DNA of 29,153 nt from CAZGRP01 sp964527995 (GTDB lineage Bacteria; Zhuqueibacterota; Zhuqueibacteria; Oceanimicrobiales; CAZGRP01): contig CAZGRP010000053.1 in the NCBI GenBank assembly GCA_964527995.1, positions 1-29,153 of the forward strand, written 5' to 3'. Both the position numbers and the translations under genes were made by a program. This document shows, piece by piece, positions 1-8,426 of this stretch; positions within the stretch are counted from its first letter, which is position 1; every line of letters begins with the position of its first letter. The notes beneath the pieces are model-generated. The model did no database searches and was not told the origin of the DNA. It saw nothing but the letters and a program-made list of their open reading frames with translations.

Positions 1-446
1 AATGCCACCGCCAGGGCGTCGGAGGTATCCATCTTCTCCGGCGCTGCCGCCATGCTCAAGAGCGCCTGCACCATCCGCCGCACCTGCTCTTTGGAGGCCG
101 CACCGTTCCCGGCCACGGCCATCTTGATCTCTCTTGGACTGTACTCGGAAATCGGGATATCGTGTCGGGCGACCGCCAACAAAACCACGCCGCGGGCATG
201 ACCCATGCGGAGCGCACTCTTCACATTCTCAGCGTAGAACAGATCCTCGATGGCTGCCTGGTCGGGATGGTAGGAGCTGATCAGCTCGTCGATTCCGCTG
301 TAGATCGCCTTCAGCCGCTGCGGGAATGGCTTTCGCGCTGGTGCCCGGATCACCCCACAGGTGACAATCTCCGTGCTGCCCTGGTCGAAGTCGACGATAC
401 CGTACCCCGTGACCACGGAACCAGGGTCGATGCCTAAGATGCGCAT
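1..446 (-). CDS. ruvC: Crossover junction endodeoxyribonuclease RuvC (3' end cut by window)
   Basis: RuvC is the Holliday-junction resolvase that cuts four-way junctions bound by RuvAB. The first 148 residues are present, starting MRILGIDPG. The family's four acidic metal ligands are visible: Asp7 (GIDPG), Glu67 (AIEDLF), Asp140 and Asp143 (DTSDALA). The conserved YAENVKSALRMGHARGV segment follows Glu67. The frame stays open to position 3, so only about 15-25 C-terminal residues are missing. The gene lies 78 bp downstream of yebC on the same strand, the common yebC-ruvC order, so ruvA and ruvB may follow outside the window. Confidence 0.95.
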   Translation of the reverse strand, partial: MRILGIDPGSVVTGYGIVDFDQGSTEIVTCGVIRAPARKPFPQRLKAIYSGIDELISSYHPDQAAIEDLFYAENVKSALRMGHARGVVLLAVARHDIPISEYSPREIKMAVAGNGAASKEQVRRMVQALLSMAAAPEKMDTSDALAVA

Positions 447-524
447 GAGGAATACCGCCCTTTCGGAGGCCGACGGCTCGCGATCTCCACAGCACCCACA
501 CCTCGGGCCGAGAGCAAGGCGGAT

Positions 525-1274
525 TCAACTCTCCAGAGTCTCGAGCAGCTCCATGTCGATGTCGAAGTTGGAGTAGACGTTCTGGACATCATCGTGCTCC
601 TCCAGAGCGTCAAGGAGTTTGAGTAGCTGCTCTGCCTCTTTGCCCTCGACCTTGATCGTAGTGGTCGGATGCATGGTGAGCGAGGCGCTTTCGAGCGGCA
701 CCCCCTTCTCTTCCAGCACCCGGCGCACCTGCTCCAGCTGGTCCGGCGCCGTGGTAATCTCGTAAAAGCCGTCATCGCGACGAAGATCCTCGGCCCCAGC
801 ATCGATGGCGATGGTCAACACCTCTTCCTCATCGACTCCCTCCACCGGCACCTGGATCAAGCCTTTCTTTTCAAACTGCCAGGCGACGCTCCCGGCCTCG
901 CCCATGCTGCCGTTGTGCTTGGTCACCAGGTGGCGCACTTCGGCCACCGTTCGCTTCTTGTTGTCAGTCAGAACTTCGATGAGGAGAGCCACGCCGCCCG
1001 GCCCGTATGCCTCGTAGACAGCCTCCTCGTAGGAGACCCCCGGCAGCTCACCCGTGCCCCGTTTGATGGCGCGCTCAATGTTGGCCATCGGCATGTTGGC
1101 GGCCTTGGCCGCGTCAATCGCCGTCCGCAACCGTGGATTCGCCTCCGGATCCCCACCACCCTCTCGGGCTGCGACCGTGATCTCCTTGATCAGCCTGGTA
1201 AAGATCTTGCCGCGCTGGGCATCAACCTTCGCCTTTTTGCGCTTGATCGTGCTCCATTTGGAATGACCGGACAT
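525..1274 (-). CDS. yebC: YebC/PmpR (TACO1-type) family protein
   Basis: This is a full-length 249-residue member of the YebC/TACO1 family. It opens with the hallmark MSGHSKWSTIKRKKAKVDAQRGK and carries the conserved GxxDPEANPRLRTAI stretch near residue 41. Members were long annotated as transcriptional regulators; later work ties them to translation, relieving ribosome stalling at difficult motifs such as polyproline. Which role applies here cannot be read from the sequence. The start is supported by GGGAGG a few bases upstream and by the invariant N-terminus. It is probably cotranscribed with ruvC. Confidence 0.95.
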   Translation of the reverse strand: MSGHSKWSTIKRKKAKVDAQRGKIFTRLIKEITVAAREGGGDPEANPRLRTAIDAAKAANMPMANIERAIKRGTGELPGVSYEEAVYEAYGPGGVALLIEVLTDNKKRTVAEVRHLVTKHNGSMGEAGSVAWQFEKKGLIQVPVEGVDEEEVLTIAIDAGAEDLRRDDGFYEITTAPDQLEQVRRVLEEKGVPLESASLTMHPTTTIKVEGKEAEQLLKLLDALEEHDDVQNVYSNFDIDMELLETLES

Positions 1275-1301
1275 TCATCGCCTCCCGGTAAATACAAGCT
1301 A

Positions 1302-1330
1302 AATTTAATAAATTTTCGCTGCGTTTCCAA
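1302..1330 (-). promoter_or_regulatory. Putative promoter of yebC-ruvC
   Basis: On the minus strand TTGGAA (1325-1330) is followed after 17 bp by TAAATT (1302-1307), a moderate sigma-70-like match in an AT-rich patch just upstream of yebC. A perfect 12-bp palindrome, GGAAAATTTTCC, sits at 1333-1344 just upstream of the -35 element and could be a regulator site. No mapped transcript supports either. Confidence 0.4.
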
Positions 1331-1408
1331 ACGGAAAATTTTCCAAGGCTTGCGCGATCTCCAACGAAATAGGTGACTTACAAGACGCCGCCACGAGCTT
1401 GTCAGGGC

Positions 1409-1444
1409 AAAAAGAGAGGCCTGCGCGATTTCCGCACAGGCCTC
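1409..1444 (-). terminator. Intrinsic terminator of the beta-oxidation/etf operon
   Basis: On the minus strand GAGGCCTG-T-GCG pairs across a short loop with CGC-G-CAGGCCTC (1416-1444) and is followed by a run of five T (1409-1413). It lies about 25 bp after the stop of the SPOR lipoprotein gene and before the yebC promoter, where an operon terminator is expected. Confidence 0.85.
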
Positions 1445-1467
1445 CAACCTAGCCCCGAGTCGACGGC

Positions 1468-1989
1468 TCAGCGCCGTAACTCCTTGGCCTCGTAGGCTCT
1501 CTTGGCATCGACCTTGGTGCGCACCACCCAGGCATCCCGGTAGCCCATGGACTGAGCTTTCTGCTGCACCTGCTCCGCTTCGGAGAAGGACAGGAAGTCC
1601 CCGACCCTTACTTTCCAGCGCGGCGCGTCGTAGATCAGGTAGACCTCCTGATCGAACTGAAGAAGGGCATCGTCGCGTACTTCTCGTGCCTGCTGCGGAT
1701 CTTCCGACATGAAGAGCTGAACGCGATAGCCCTCGACTTCCTGCTCGGCCACCGTGTCTCTCTTCGCCGCAACCAGGGCCTTCAACCAATCGCCCTCCAC
1801 CCGTTGCTTGGGCTCTTGCAGCTCGATATCATCGTCATGAAGCGTCAGCGGGTCGAAATCTTCGTTCGGCAATGCCCCGACCGAGGGCCCTCGTTCGCCG
1901 GCGCCGGGTTTCTTGACGACCGTACGCCCGCCGCACGCCGACACGAAGAGAACCGCCGTCAACAACAAACTCACTCCGCGAATGTTCAT
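1468..1989 (-). CDS. SPOR-domain lipoprotein
   Basis: A 173-residue predicted lipoprotein. A signal peptide with a hydrophobic core (residues 6-16) ends in the lipobox VSAC, giving Cys19 as the lipidated residue. A low-complexity linker follows. The C-terminal part, about residues 85-165, resembles a SPOR domain, with GYRVQLF near its start and WKVRVGDFLSFSEAEQ further on. SPOR domains usually bind denuded peptidoglycan at septa. Its ATG overlaps the etfA stop as ATGA, so translation is probably coupled to etfA, and an intrinsic terminator follows. A wall-binding lipoprotein is an unusual tail for a flavoprotein operon. The call rests on motif resemblance, not a profile search. Confidence 0.75.
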   Translation of the reverse strand: MNIRGVSLLLTAVLFVSACGGRTVVKKPGAGERGPSVGALPNEDFDPLTLHDDDIELQEPKQRVEGDWLKALVAAKRDTVAEQEVEGYRVQLFMSEDPQQAREVRDDALLQFDQEVYLIYDAPRWKVRVGDFLSFSEAEQVQQKAQSMGYRDAWVVRTKVDAKRAYEAKELRR

Positions 1990-2975
1990 GATTCCTCGGT
2001 ATCCTTCAGAGCTTCCACCAGGGCCGGTATGACCTCGAACAGGTCTCCCACCACTCCATAGTCTGCTACATCGAAGATCGGTGCCGACGGGTCCTTGTTG
2101 ATGGCGACAATGACCTGCGAATTCTTCATGCCGACCAGATGTTGGATGGCACCGGAGATACCCAGAGCCAGGTACAGCCGCGGCGAAACGGTCTGGCCGG
2201 AACTACCGATCTGGCGGTCGATGGGCAGCCAGCCCTCATCACACACGGGGCGCGATGCGCCGATCTCGGCCTTGAGCAACTTGGCCAGCTCTTCGGCCAG
2301 AGGCAAGTTATCCGGTCCTTTGATGCCACGACCCACCGCCACGATGCGCTCCGCCTTGCTGAGGTCAACCTCCTGCTTGACTCCCTGAAAGATTTCGAGC
2401 ACCTTGGTGCGAACATCGACGCCCGAGAGATCCACATTCACCGATCGGATCTTTGCCGGTGCCTGGCCGTCCTTGACGTCGGTCGGGTTGAAGGTGCCCG
2501 CCTGGAAACTGACGATGTGAGGTGGCTCCGTCTCGATCTGCACCTCCGCCTCGATTTTCCCCTGGAACACCTGGCGCACGAAGATGGGCTTACCGTCGTC
2601 GAAACGGTAGCGGATGCAGTCGCTGACCAGCCCGCGCCCCAGCTTCACAGCCAGCTTCGGTGCATAGTCACGAACCTGATAGGTATGATTCAACACCACC
2701 AGGTCTGGAGCCTCGCTCTCGACCACCTGCTGGATGGCCGCACTGTACCCATCGGGCGTGTACTCTGCGAGCTTTGCGTCCTGTGCGGTGAGAACCTCAG
2801 CCACATCCTTGGCTGCGATTTCCTGCGCGGCGGCATCGATGCCGTCCCCCAGCACCAGCACCGCCAGCTGTTTTCCCAGGTCTTCGGACAGCTTTTGCCC
2901 GGCCGTGACAGCCTCCCATGTGGCTCGGCCGGTCTTCCCCTGACTCAGTTCGGCAATCACCAGAATGTTACCCAT
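1986..2975 (-). CDS. etfA: Electron transfer flavoprotein, alpha subunit
   Basis: EtfA forms the FAD-carrying heterodimer with EtfB that moves electrons from acyl-CoA dehydrogenases to the membrane quinone pool through ETF:quinone oxidoreductase. The 329-residue protein shows the classic C-terminal FAD domain: IGASRPVCDEGW, QIGSSGQTVSP, LYLALGISGAIQHL and ADYGVVGDLFEV. I chose MGNILVIAEL as the start because AGGAG lies just upstream; an in-frame ATG ten codons earlier has no such site and adds residues the family lacks. It is 83 bp downstream of etfB and overlaps the SPOR lipoprotein gene by 4 bp. Confidence 0.95.
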   Translation of the reverse strand: MGNILVIAELSQGKTGRATWEAVTAGQKLSEDLGKQLAVLVLGDGIDAAAQEIAAKDVAEVLTAQDAKLAEYTPDGYSAAIQQVVESEAPDLVVLNHTYQVRDYAPKLAVKLGRGLVSDCIRYRFDDGKPIFVRQVFQGKIEAEVQIETEPPHIVSFQAGTFNPTDVKDGQAPAKIRSVNVDLSGVDVRTKVLEIFQGVKQEVDLSKAERIVAVGRGIKGPDNLPLAEELAKLLKAEIGASRPVCDEGWLPIDRQIGSSGQTVSPRLYLALGISGAIQHLVGMKNSQVIVAINKDPSAPIFDVADYGVVGDLFEVIPALVEALKDTEES

Positions 2976-3058
2976 TCTCGATCTCCTTTGCTTGCGCCAT
3001 CCCAAGTTTCAGCGGCGCCCTGAATCGGACCGCCACGAAACACTCCTTCACCAGCCGC

Positions 3059-3826
3059 TCATAACACTTTGGCTTCGTTCCGCAATTTCTCCACCAGCTT
3101 CTGGGCAACTTCCTTGGGGTCGCCCTCAAACAACTCGGTCTTCTTCTTCTTTTCCGGTACATACAGCCGGGTGAGCTTGAGGTGCCCGTCCTGGGAGTCT
3201 AGCTCGGAGACGGCGATCTCACGGATCTCCTTTCTCTTGGCGGCCATGATCCCCTTGATGGTGGCGTAGCGGATCTGGTTAATCCCCGATTGAATCGTCA
3301 ACAGTGCGGGCAGCGGCAGCTCCACCCACTGAAACCAGCCGCTCTCCAGCTCCCGCTTGACCTTGATTCTGTCGTCGCTGGCTTCAATCTCCATGACGAT
3401 GGTGGCATGCGGCAAACCCAGCAGCTCTGCCAGGATGACGCCGGTTTGTCCCCAACCCAGGTCGTCGGTTTGCAGGCCGGTGAGAATAATGTCCGGCTTC
3501 TCCGGGCCGATGGCGGCAGCCAGCCGCGAAGCATTCACGAACGGATCGAAGGAGGGCGCCGCAGTGTCGTTGATGTAAAGGGCGCGGTTTGCCCCTTTCG
3601 CCAGCCCCTGTTTGATGGCTTCCTTCACGCGCTCGGGTCCCATGGCGCACACGATCGCCTCGCCACCGAGCTTCTCCTGAAGACGCAGGCCCTCTTCGAG
3701 GGCATAGTGGTCGCTTTCGTTGATCTCGAAGTTCAGATCCTGTTCCTCGATCCAACCACCATCACCGCGAATGGTCAGTCGTGCATCCTTGACCGGTACC
3801 TGCTTCATACAAATCACGACTTTCAC
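3059..3826 (-). CDS. etfB: Electron transfer flavoprotein, beta subunit
   Basis: This is the 255-residue partner of EtfA, which binds AMP in classical ETFs. It begins MKVVICMKQVPVKDARL and contains ESDHYALEEGLRLQEK and LTGLQTDDLGWGQTG, features of the EtfB/FixA family. The start is GTG with a near-ideal AGGAGGT site. Gene order acyl-CoA dehydrogenase, etfB, etfA points to beta-oxidation rather than nitrogen-fixation (FixAB) electron transfer. No bifurcating partner such as a BcrC- or CarE-like protein is seen nearby. Confidence 0.95.
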   Translation of the reverse strand: MKVVICMKQVPVKDARLTIRGDGGWIEEQDLNFEINESDHYALEEGLRLQEKLGGEAIVCAMGPERVKEAIKQGLAKGANRALYINDTAAPSFDPFVNASRLAAAIGPEKPDIILTGLQTDDLGWGQTGVILAELLGLPHATIVMEIEASDDRIKVKRELESGWFQWVELPLPALLTIQSGINQIRYATIKGIMAAKRKEIREIAVSELDSQDGHLKLTRLYVPEKKKKTELFEGDPKEVAQKLVEKLRNEAKVL

Positions 3827-3866
3827 AGTTACCTCCTGCTTCTATCGGATGTTCACAACCCAGCAC

Positions 3867-3903
3867 GGCTTCGCCTCCCGGATACGATATCCGAGGCGCA
3901 GCC
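3867..3903. other. Stem-loop between acyl-CoA dehydrogenase and etfB
   Basis: An interrupted inverted repeat: CGGATA-cga-TATCCG is the inner stem (6 bp, 3-nt loop), and CGCC/GGCG and GGC/GCC extend it outward. No T-run follows on either strand, so it is not a standard terminator. In the middle of an operon it could act as an mRNA processing or stability element. Confidence 0.45.
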
Positions 3904-3980
3904 TTGCGATGCAACTTCAAACCGTCTGTCTGAGACAATCGCGGCCCAGGATCAGACGATCCATTGCCGCGCTGCAGCTT

Positions 3981-5699
3981 TCAGATGTAGTCGAGCACGT
4001 AGCCGTTCTTCTCGTATGTGTACCTGGCAACCTGCCGGCGCAGTTCGTCAGACTCACTGTCGATCTGCCGTAGATCTCGGCGTACCCGCCGCCAGGCTTG
4101 CTCGACAAAGAGCTTCGTCAGCCTCACCTGGTCCTCCACTTTCTCGACCCCTTGTTCGCGAATCGCTGTATCCGCACGCGAGACGACGGCGGCGATTGCG
4201 AACAGATCGATGGCGGCGTCGGCGAGGTGATGCTGCACGAGCTGAGCATCGATGATCTTCTTGCCGTGCTTCATCAGTTGCCGTTCCGCCTGGGTGTGAA
4301 GCTCCTTGGCGTAGGTCTCGAAACGCTCCACTTCCTCCGACAGGCTACTGTGGACCTCCCCCAGCCTTTCCGTCGTGACGGCGTCCTTGAGGCGGTGCAC
4401 GGCGAAATCGGTCAGCAGCCCGAACCCCTTGATCGGGTCGCGCAGCGCCTTGCCGACGTCACGCAGGTATTCTCCAAAGCTCTGCATGCCGGCAAGGGCG
4501 ATGAACGCTCGCAGGATCTCGTTGGTTCCCTCAAAGATAAGGTTGATTCGCGAATCACGCAAGGCCTGTTCGTAAGGATATTCTTTGCTGTATCCGAGTC
4601 CGCCGGCGATCTGCATGGTCTCATTCGCCACCCACCATAACGCTTCCGAGGCATACACCTTGCACATCGCCGATTCCAGAGAGTAATCGACCTCGCCGCG
4701 GTCCACCAGACTACTGGTCAGGTAGGTCATGCTCTCGGCGGCCCAGGTGCGCTCCATCATGCCGGCGATCTTCTCCTGAATCATCTCGAACTCAGCGATC
4801 GGGCGGTTGAACTGACGGCGGCTCTTGGCGTAATCGATGCTCATCTGCATCAACTGCTTCATACCCCCGACACAGCCGGCAGCCAGTCCGAGACGACCCG
4901 TGTTGAGCACTTCCATTGCCACCTTGAACCCTTTGCCCAGTGGCCCGAGAACGTTCTCGGCCGGCACGCGAACATTGTCGAAATAGACCTGCGTGGTGGA
5001 CGACCCGCGGATTCCGAACTTGTCCTCTTGCGGACCCGTCGATACGCCCTCCATGTCGCGGGTGACGAGGAACGCCGTGATTTTCATCTCACCGCGCACC
5101 GGCGCCTTGGCGAAAACCGTGAACACGTGCGCCAGGCCGCCGTTGCTGATCCAGATCTTGTTGCCGTTGAGGGTGTAGTGAGTGCCGTCGTCGCTCGGCA
5201 TCGCCGTACTCTGGATGCCTGCAGCGTCGGACCCGGCGTTCGGCTCAGTGAGCGCGAAGGCGGCCAGCCATTCCCCGGTAGCCAGCTTCGGCAGATAGCG
5301 TTTCTTCTGCTCCTCCGTGCCATAGAGGAGCAGACCCTTCACGCCGATCGAAGCATGGGCTCCAAAGGTCACCGCCAGCGAGGCATCGATTCGGGCGATC
5401 TCCTCGATGATGCGGCAGTAGCCTGTCTGCGAAAAACCAGCCCCGCCGTACTCCTCAGGAATGGTCACCCCAAAGATGCCCAGCTCCTTGAGGCCGTCGA
5501 GTACCTCCGGCGGGATGCGCTCATCGCGGTCGATCTGGACAGGGTCGATCCTGTCTTTGGCGAATTCGCGCAGCGACTCTACAACAAGATGCAGATTCTC
5601 TTTCTGCTCTTTGCCGGGTTTGGGGAAAGGAAGGACCAGGTCTTTTTCCAGGTAACCAGCGAAGAGACTTTTGCCAAAACTTCTGAGTTGATCAGACAT
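3981..5699 (-). CDS. Acyl-CoA dehydrogenase, VLCAD/ACAD9-like (long form)
   Basis: FAD-dependent acyl-CoA dehydrogenase, first oxidation of beta-oxidation, handing electrons to the adjacent EtfAB. The 572-residue protein has the usual core to about residue 405: PEEYGGAGFS (81-90), the FAD/substrate motif AFALTEPNAGSDAAG (147-161) and the catalytic Glu390 in IFEGTNEILR. Unlike the roughly 380-residue short- and medium-chain enzymes it has an extra helical C-terminal domain (about 410-572), as in mitochondrial VLCAD and ACAD9, which favours long-chain substrates and possible membrane association. Start MSDQLRSF. It lies 66 bp after fadJ and 154 bp before etfB. Confidence 0.93.
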   Translation of the reverse strand: MSDQLRSFGKSLFAGYLEKDLVLPFPKPGKEQKENLHLVVESLREFAKDRIDPVQIDRDERIPPEVLDGLKELGIFGVTIPEEYGGAGFSQTGYCRIIEEIARIDASLAVTFGAHASIGVKGLLLYGTEEQKKRYLPKLATGEWLAAFALTEPNAGSDAAGIQSTAMPSDDGTHYTLNGNKIWISNGGLAHVFTVFAKAPVRGEMKITAFLVTRDMEGVSTGPQEDKFGIRGSSTTQVYFDNVRVPAENVLGPLGKGFKVAMEVLNTGRLGLAAGCVGGMKQLMQMSIDYAKSRRQFNRPIAEFEMIQEKIAGMMERTWAAESMTYLTSSLVDRGEVDYSLESAMCKVYASEALWWVANETMQIAGGLGYSKEYPYEQALRDSRINLIFEGTNEILRAFIALAGMQSFGEYLRDVGKALRDPIKGFGLLTDFAVHRLKDAVTTERLGEVHSSLSEEVERFETYAKELHTQAERQLMKHGKKIIDAQLVQHHLADAAIDLFAIAAVVSRADTAIREQGVEKVEDQVRLTKLFVEQAWRRVRRDLRQIDSESDELRRQVARYTYEKNGYVLDYI

Positions 5700-5765
5700 G
5701 GAAGGATAGGTCTTTCGGTTTGAGTTTGAGATTAGGCCCGGCGAAGAAGTACGGGCGGGTTTCTG

Positions 5766-8030
5766 TCAGCCATCGGCATAGAAGCGCTGCCCCTTTGCGG
5801 CCATTTCCTTCAGCAACGGAGACGGCGTAAACCGTTCGCCGTAGCGGCCGGCGAAATTCTCCAGTGTCAGCACAACAGAATCGAGGCCGCGCTGATCGGC
5901 GTAGCGCAGGATACCGCCACGGAACGGCGGGAAACCTATGCCGAAAACCATGCCGGCGTCCACGTCGCGAGGCGCCCGCACCAGACCCTCGGACAGGCAG
6001 ACGACAGCCTCGTTCAGCATGAGCAAGACCATCCGGTCTTGTATCTCCGCGGGCGTCATGGATGCCGCCGACTGGCGCAGGTCAGCGACCAGGCGGTAGA
6101 CCGCCGAGTCTACCTCCTTCGACTTACCCTTGTACACGTAGAACCCTTTGCCCTTTTTCTTGCCGTACCGGCCGTCTTCGTACATCCGCTGCAACACCGG
6201 AGAAGGCGTGAGACGATCTCCGAAAGCGTCCGTCAGGACTTTGGCAACTTTCACGGCCACGTCGATGCCGATTTCGTCAACAAGATGGAACGGCCCCATC
6301 GGCATGCCGAAGTCCACCATGGCCCGATCGACTTCATCGATCTTGCCGCCCTCCTGCAGGATGACGGCGGCCTCGTTGAGATAGGGGGCAAGGATGCGGT
6401 TAACCAGGAAACCCGGGCGATCGCGGACCACGATGGGGGTTTTGCCGAGCCTCTTGGCCAGCGCCACCGTGGTGACGACACTCTGGTCGGATGTCTTTTG
6501 GCCGCGGATCACTTCGACGAGTGGCATGCGATGCACAGGGTTGAAAAAATGCATGCCGATAAATCGACCGGGTCGGGTAACCGCCTTGGCAAGATCGCTG
6601 ATCGGCAACGACGAGGTGTTCGAAGCGAGAATGGTGTCGTTGCGGACCTGTTGCGACAGTTCCTCAAACGCCTTCTTCTTGATCTCCAGGTCCTCGACGA
6701 TGGCCTCGATCACAAAATCGACCTCTCGAAAGTCGGAATAGTCCAATGTGCCGGTGATCAGCGACATCTTGCGTTCCACGTCGGCCGCGCTCAACTTGTG
6801 GCGCTGCAGGGCATGATCGAAGACTTTGCGCGCCTGCCGCAGCCCGGTCTCCACCGCCTCCTGGTTGATGTCCTTCATGCGCACCGGGATATCGTGGTAG
6901 GCCAGCAGTTGGGCGATGCCGCCACCCATCACGCCAGCACCGAGCACACCTGCGCGGCGCACCTCCCTGGGCTGGACCGCAGGGTCGTCCACGCCGCGAT
7001 CCTTCCGCAGGGCCTCACGCATCAGGAAGAGGAAGACCAGATTCTTGCAGACGTCGGTGACGATCAGCTCGCCCAGAAACTCGGATTCCAGCTCCAGGGC
7101 CTTGTCCAGCGGCATCTCCATCCCCCTCTCGATCGCTTCAAGGGCCTTGAGAGGCGCCGGGTAGTGGCCTCCGGTCCGCTTCACGATTCTGTTGCGTGCT
7201 TGACTGAACAGCAGGCGGCGGCCAAAGGGCGTTTTTTCCAAAGCCCAACTGCGCAAGCCGCGCGGTTTGCGGCGGCTCCGAATCTGCCCGGCTGCCGACG
7301 GCTCTAAGATCTCCCCGGCGAACTCCAGAGCCTGTCGCCGGAACTCCTCGAGCTTGTGTTCGGCGGAAACGACACGATCGACCACACCCCGCCGGTAAGC
7401 TTGTGCCGCATCGAGCAGCTTCCCTGCCAGAATCATGTCGAGTGCCCTCTCGATGCCGATGAGTCTTGGAAGCCGCTGGCAGCCTCCCCAGGCCGGGAGA
7501 ATGCCGAGGTTCACCTCCGGCAGTCCGATCTTTGTGCTGGCGTCGTCCCTGGCGATACGAAAATCGCAGGAGAGAGCGAGCTCGAGCCCGCCTCCGACGC
7601 AGGTACCGTGGATGGCCGCCAGCGTCGGGTATGGCAAGTCCGCGATCTTCTGGAAAATCTGCTGCCCCAGCCGTGACTTTTCGCGCGCCTCGCCGGGCTC
7701 TGTGATCCGGCGAATTTCGTCGATGTCGGCGCCGGCGATGAAGTTCTTCTCCTTGCCGCTCAGAATCACCAGGGCACGGAAAGATCTGGAGGCCAGCTCG
7801 TCAAGCGTCCGGTCAAGCTCCTGCATGGTGGCGGAATCAAGCACATTCACCGACGAACCCGGCGCGTCGAAGAGGAGCACCCCGAAGCCGTCGGACTCCT
7901 CAACTCGGAACGTCTCGGCCTCACTCGCTCTAGAAACAGAAACCTCGCCTTTCTGAGTCGACTTGCTTTTTGCAGTTTTTGCCGACCGCTTCCGCTTCGG
8001 TTTTTCGTAAAGATGCTTCTTTTCCGTCAT
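5766..8030 (-). CDS. fadJ: Fatty-acid oxidation alpha subunit: enoyl-CoA hydratase / 3-hydroxyacyl-CoA dehydrogenase
   Basis: A 754-residue bifunctional enzyme for steps two and three of beta-oxidation. The N-terminal crotonase domain (about 40-240) keeps both hydratase glutamates: Glu150 in GGGLELALSCDF and Glu172 in GLPEVNLGILPAWGG. The dehydrogenase domain starts near 355 with the NAD motif VLGAGVMGGGIAQ and has the His500-Glu506 dyad in HFFNPVHRMPLVEVI. Two 3HCDH C-terminal domains follow. The first 40 residues are a Lys/Ser-rich extension (EKPKRKRSAKTAKSKSTQKG) unusual for FadB or FadJ. FadJ versus FadB naming is tentative. The usual thiolase partner directly upstream is broken. Confidence 0.92.
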   Translation of the reverse strand: MTEKKHLYEKPKRKRSAKTAKSKSTQKGEVSVSRASEAETFRVEESDGFGVLLFDAPGSSVNVLDSATMQELDRTLDELASRSFRALVILSGKEKNFIAGADIDEIRRITEPGEAREKSRLGQQIFQKIADLPYPTLAAIHGTCVGGGLELALSCDFRIARDDASTKIGLPEVNLGILPAWGGCQRLPRLIGIERALDMILAGKLLDAAQAYRRGVVDRVVSAEHKLEEFRRQALEFAGEILEPSAAGQIRSRRKPRGLRSWALEKTPFGRRLLFSQARNRIVKRTGGHYPAPLKALEAIERGMEMPLDKALELESEFLGELIVTDVCKNLVFLFLMREALRKDRGVDDPAVQPREVRRAGVLGAGVMGGGIAQLLAYHDIPVRMKDINQEAVETGLRQARKVFDHALQRHKLSAADVERKMSLITGTLDYSDFREVDFVIEAIVEDLEIKKKAFEELSQQVRNDTILASNTSSLPISDLAKAVTRPGRFIGMHFFNPVHRMPLVEVIRGQKTSDQSVVTTVALAKRLGKTPIVVRDRPGFLVNRILAPYLNEAAVILQEGGKIDEVDRAMVDFGMPMGPFHLVDEIGIDVAVKVAKVLTDAFGDRLTPSPVLQRMYEDGRYGKKKGKGFYVYKGKSKEVDSAVYRLVADLRQSAASMTPAEIQDRMVLLMLNEAVVCLSEGLVRAPRDVDAGMVFGIGFPPFRGGILRYADQRGLDSVVLTLENFAGRYGERFTPSPLLKEMAAKGQRFYADG

Positions 8031-8065
8031 GCACCTTGTCCTTTTGGATGAATGTCCGAGTCAAC

Positions 8066-8383
8066 TCACGGTCTCTCAACAACCACCGAGGCGCCCTGGC
8101 CGCCACCAACGCACAGCGTCACCAGTCCAAGATCGAGGTCACGTCGTTGCATCTCTTTGAGAAGGGTGAGTACAAGGCGAGTGGCAGAGGAAGAACCCAC
8201 GGAGTGCCCCAGGGCGATGGCGCCACCGTTAACGTTGAGGATGTCGCGGTCGATCTCGTCCCGCTGAATCAGGTCACTGACAGCGATGTGTGCCAGTTGT
8301 TGGGCAGGCAGGTCCTTGAAGAGGGTGAAGGCTTTGATGTAGCGGGTGCAGGTACCCTCCTTTGCGACAACGATCTCCTTCAT
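8066..8383 (-). pseudogene. Thiolase (FadI/FadA-like) relic with large in-frame internal deletion
   Basis: An open frame of only 105 residues, against 390-440 for thiolases. Residues 1-45 match a thiolase N-terminus (TRYIKAFTLFKDLPAQQLA, ending SDLIQRDEID). Residues 46-105 match the extreme C-terminus (DILNVNGGAIALGH, then LGLVTLCVGGGQGASVVVE). About 280 residues between them are absent, including the nucleophilic Cys region, while the C-terminal His60 and Cys91 remain. The usual GHPxG is GHSVG here. The frame is intact across the join. It sits 35 bp before fadJ, the normal place for the thiolase partner. It cannot be an active thiolase; it may be a deletion relic or an assembly/strain artefact. 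Confidence 0.85.
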
Positions 8384-8426
8384 CTGGCGTCGTTTCCGTA
8401 AGACATTACGCGTGGCTCCTGTAACG

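Noticed and set aside
3059..5699. Electron-bifurcating Etf system
   Set aside because: The acyl-CoA dehydrogenase is VLCAD-like and sits in a beta-oxidation operon; no bifurcating partner or ferredoxin gene is adjacent.
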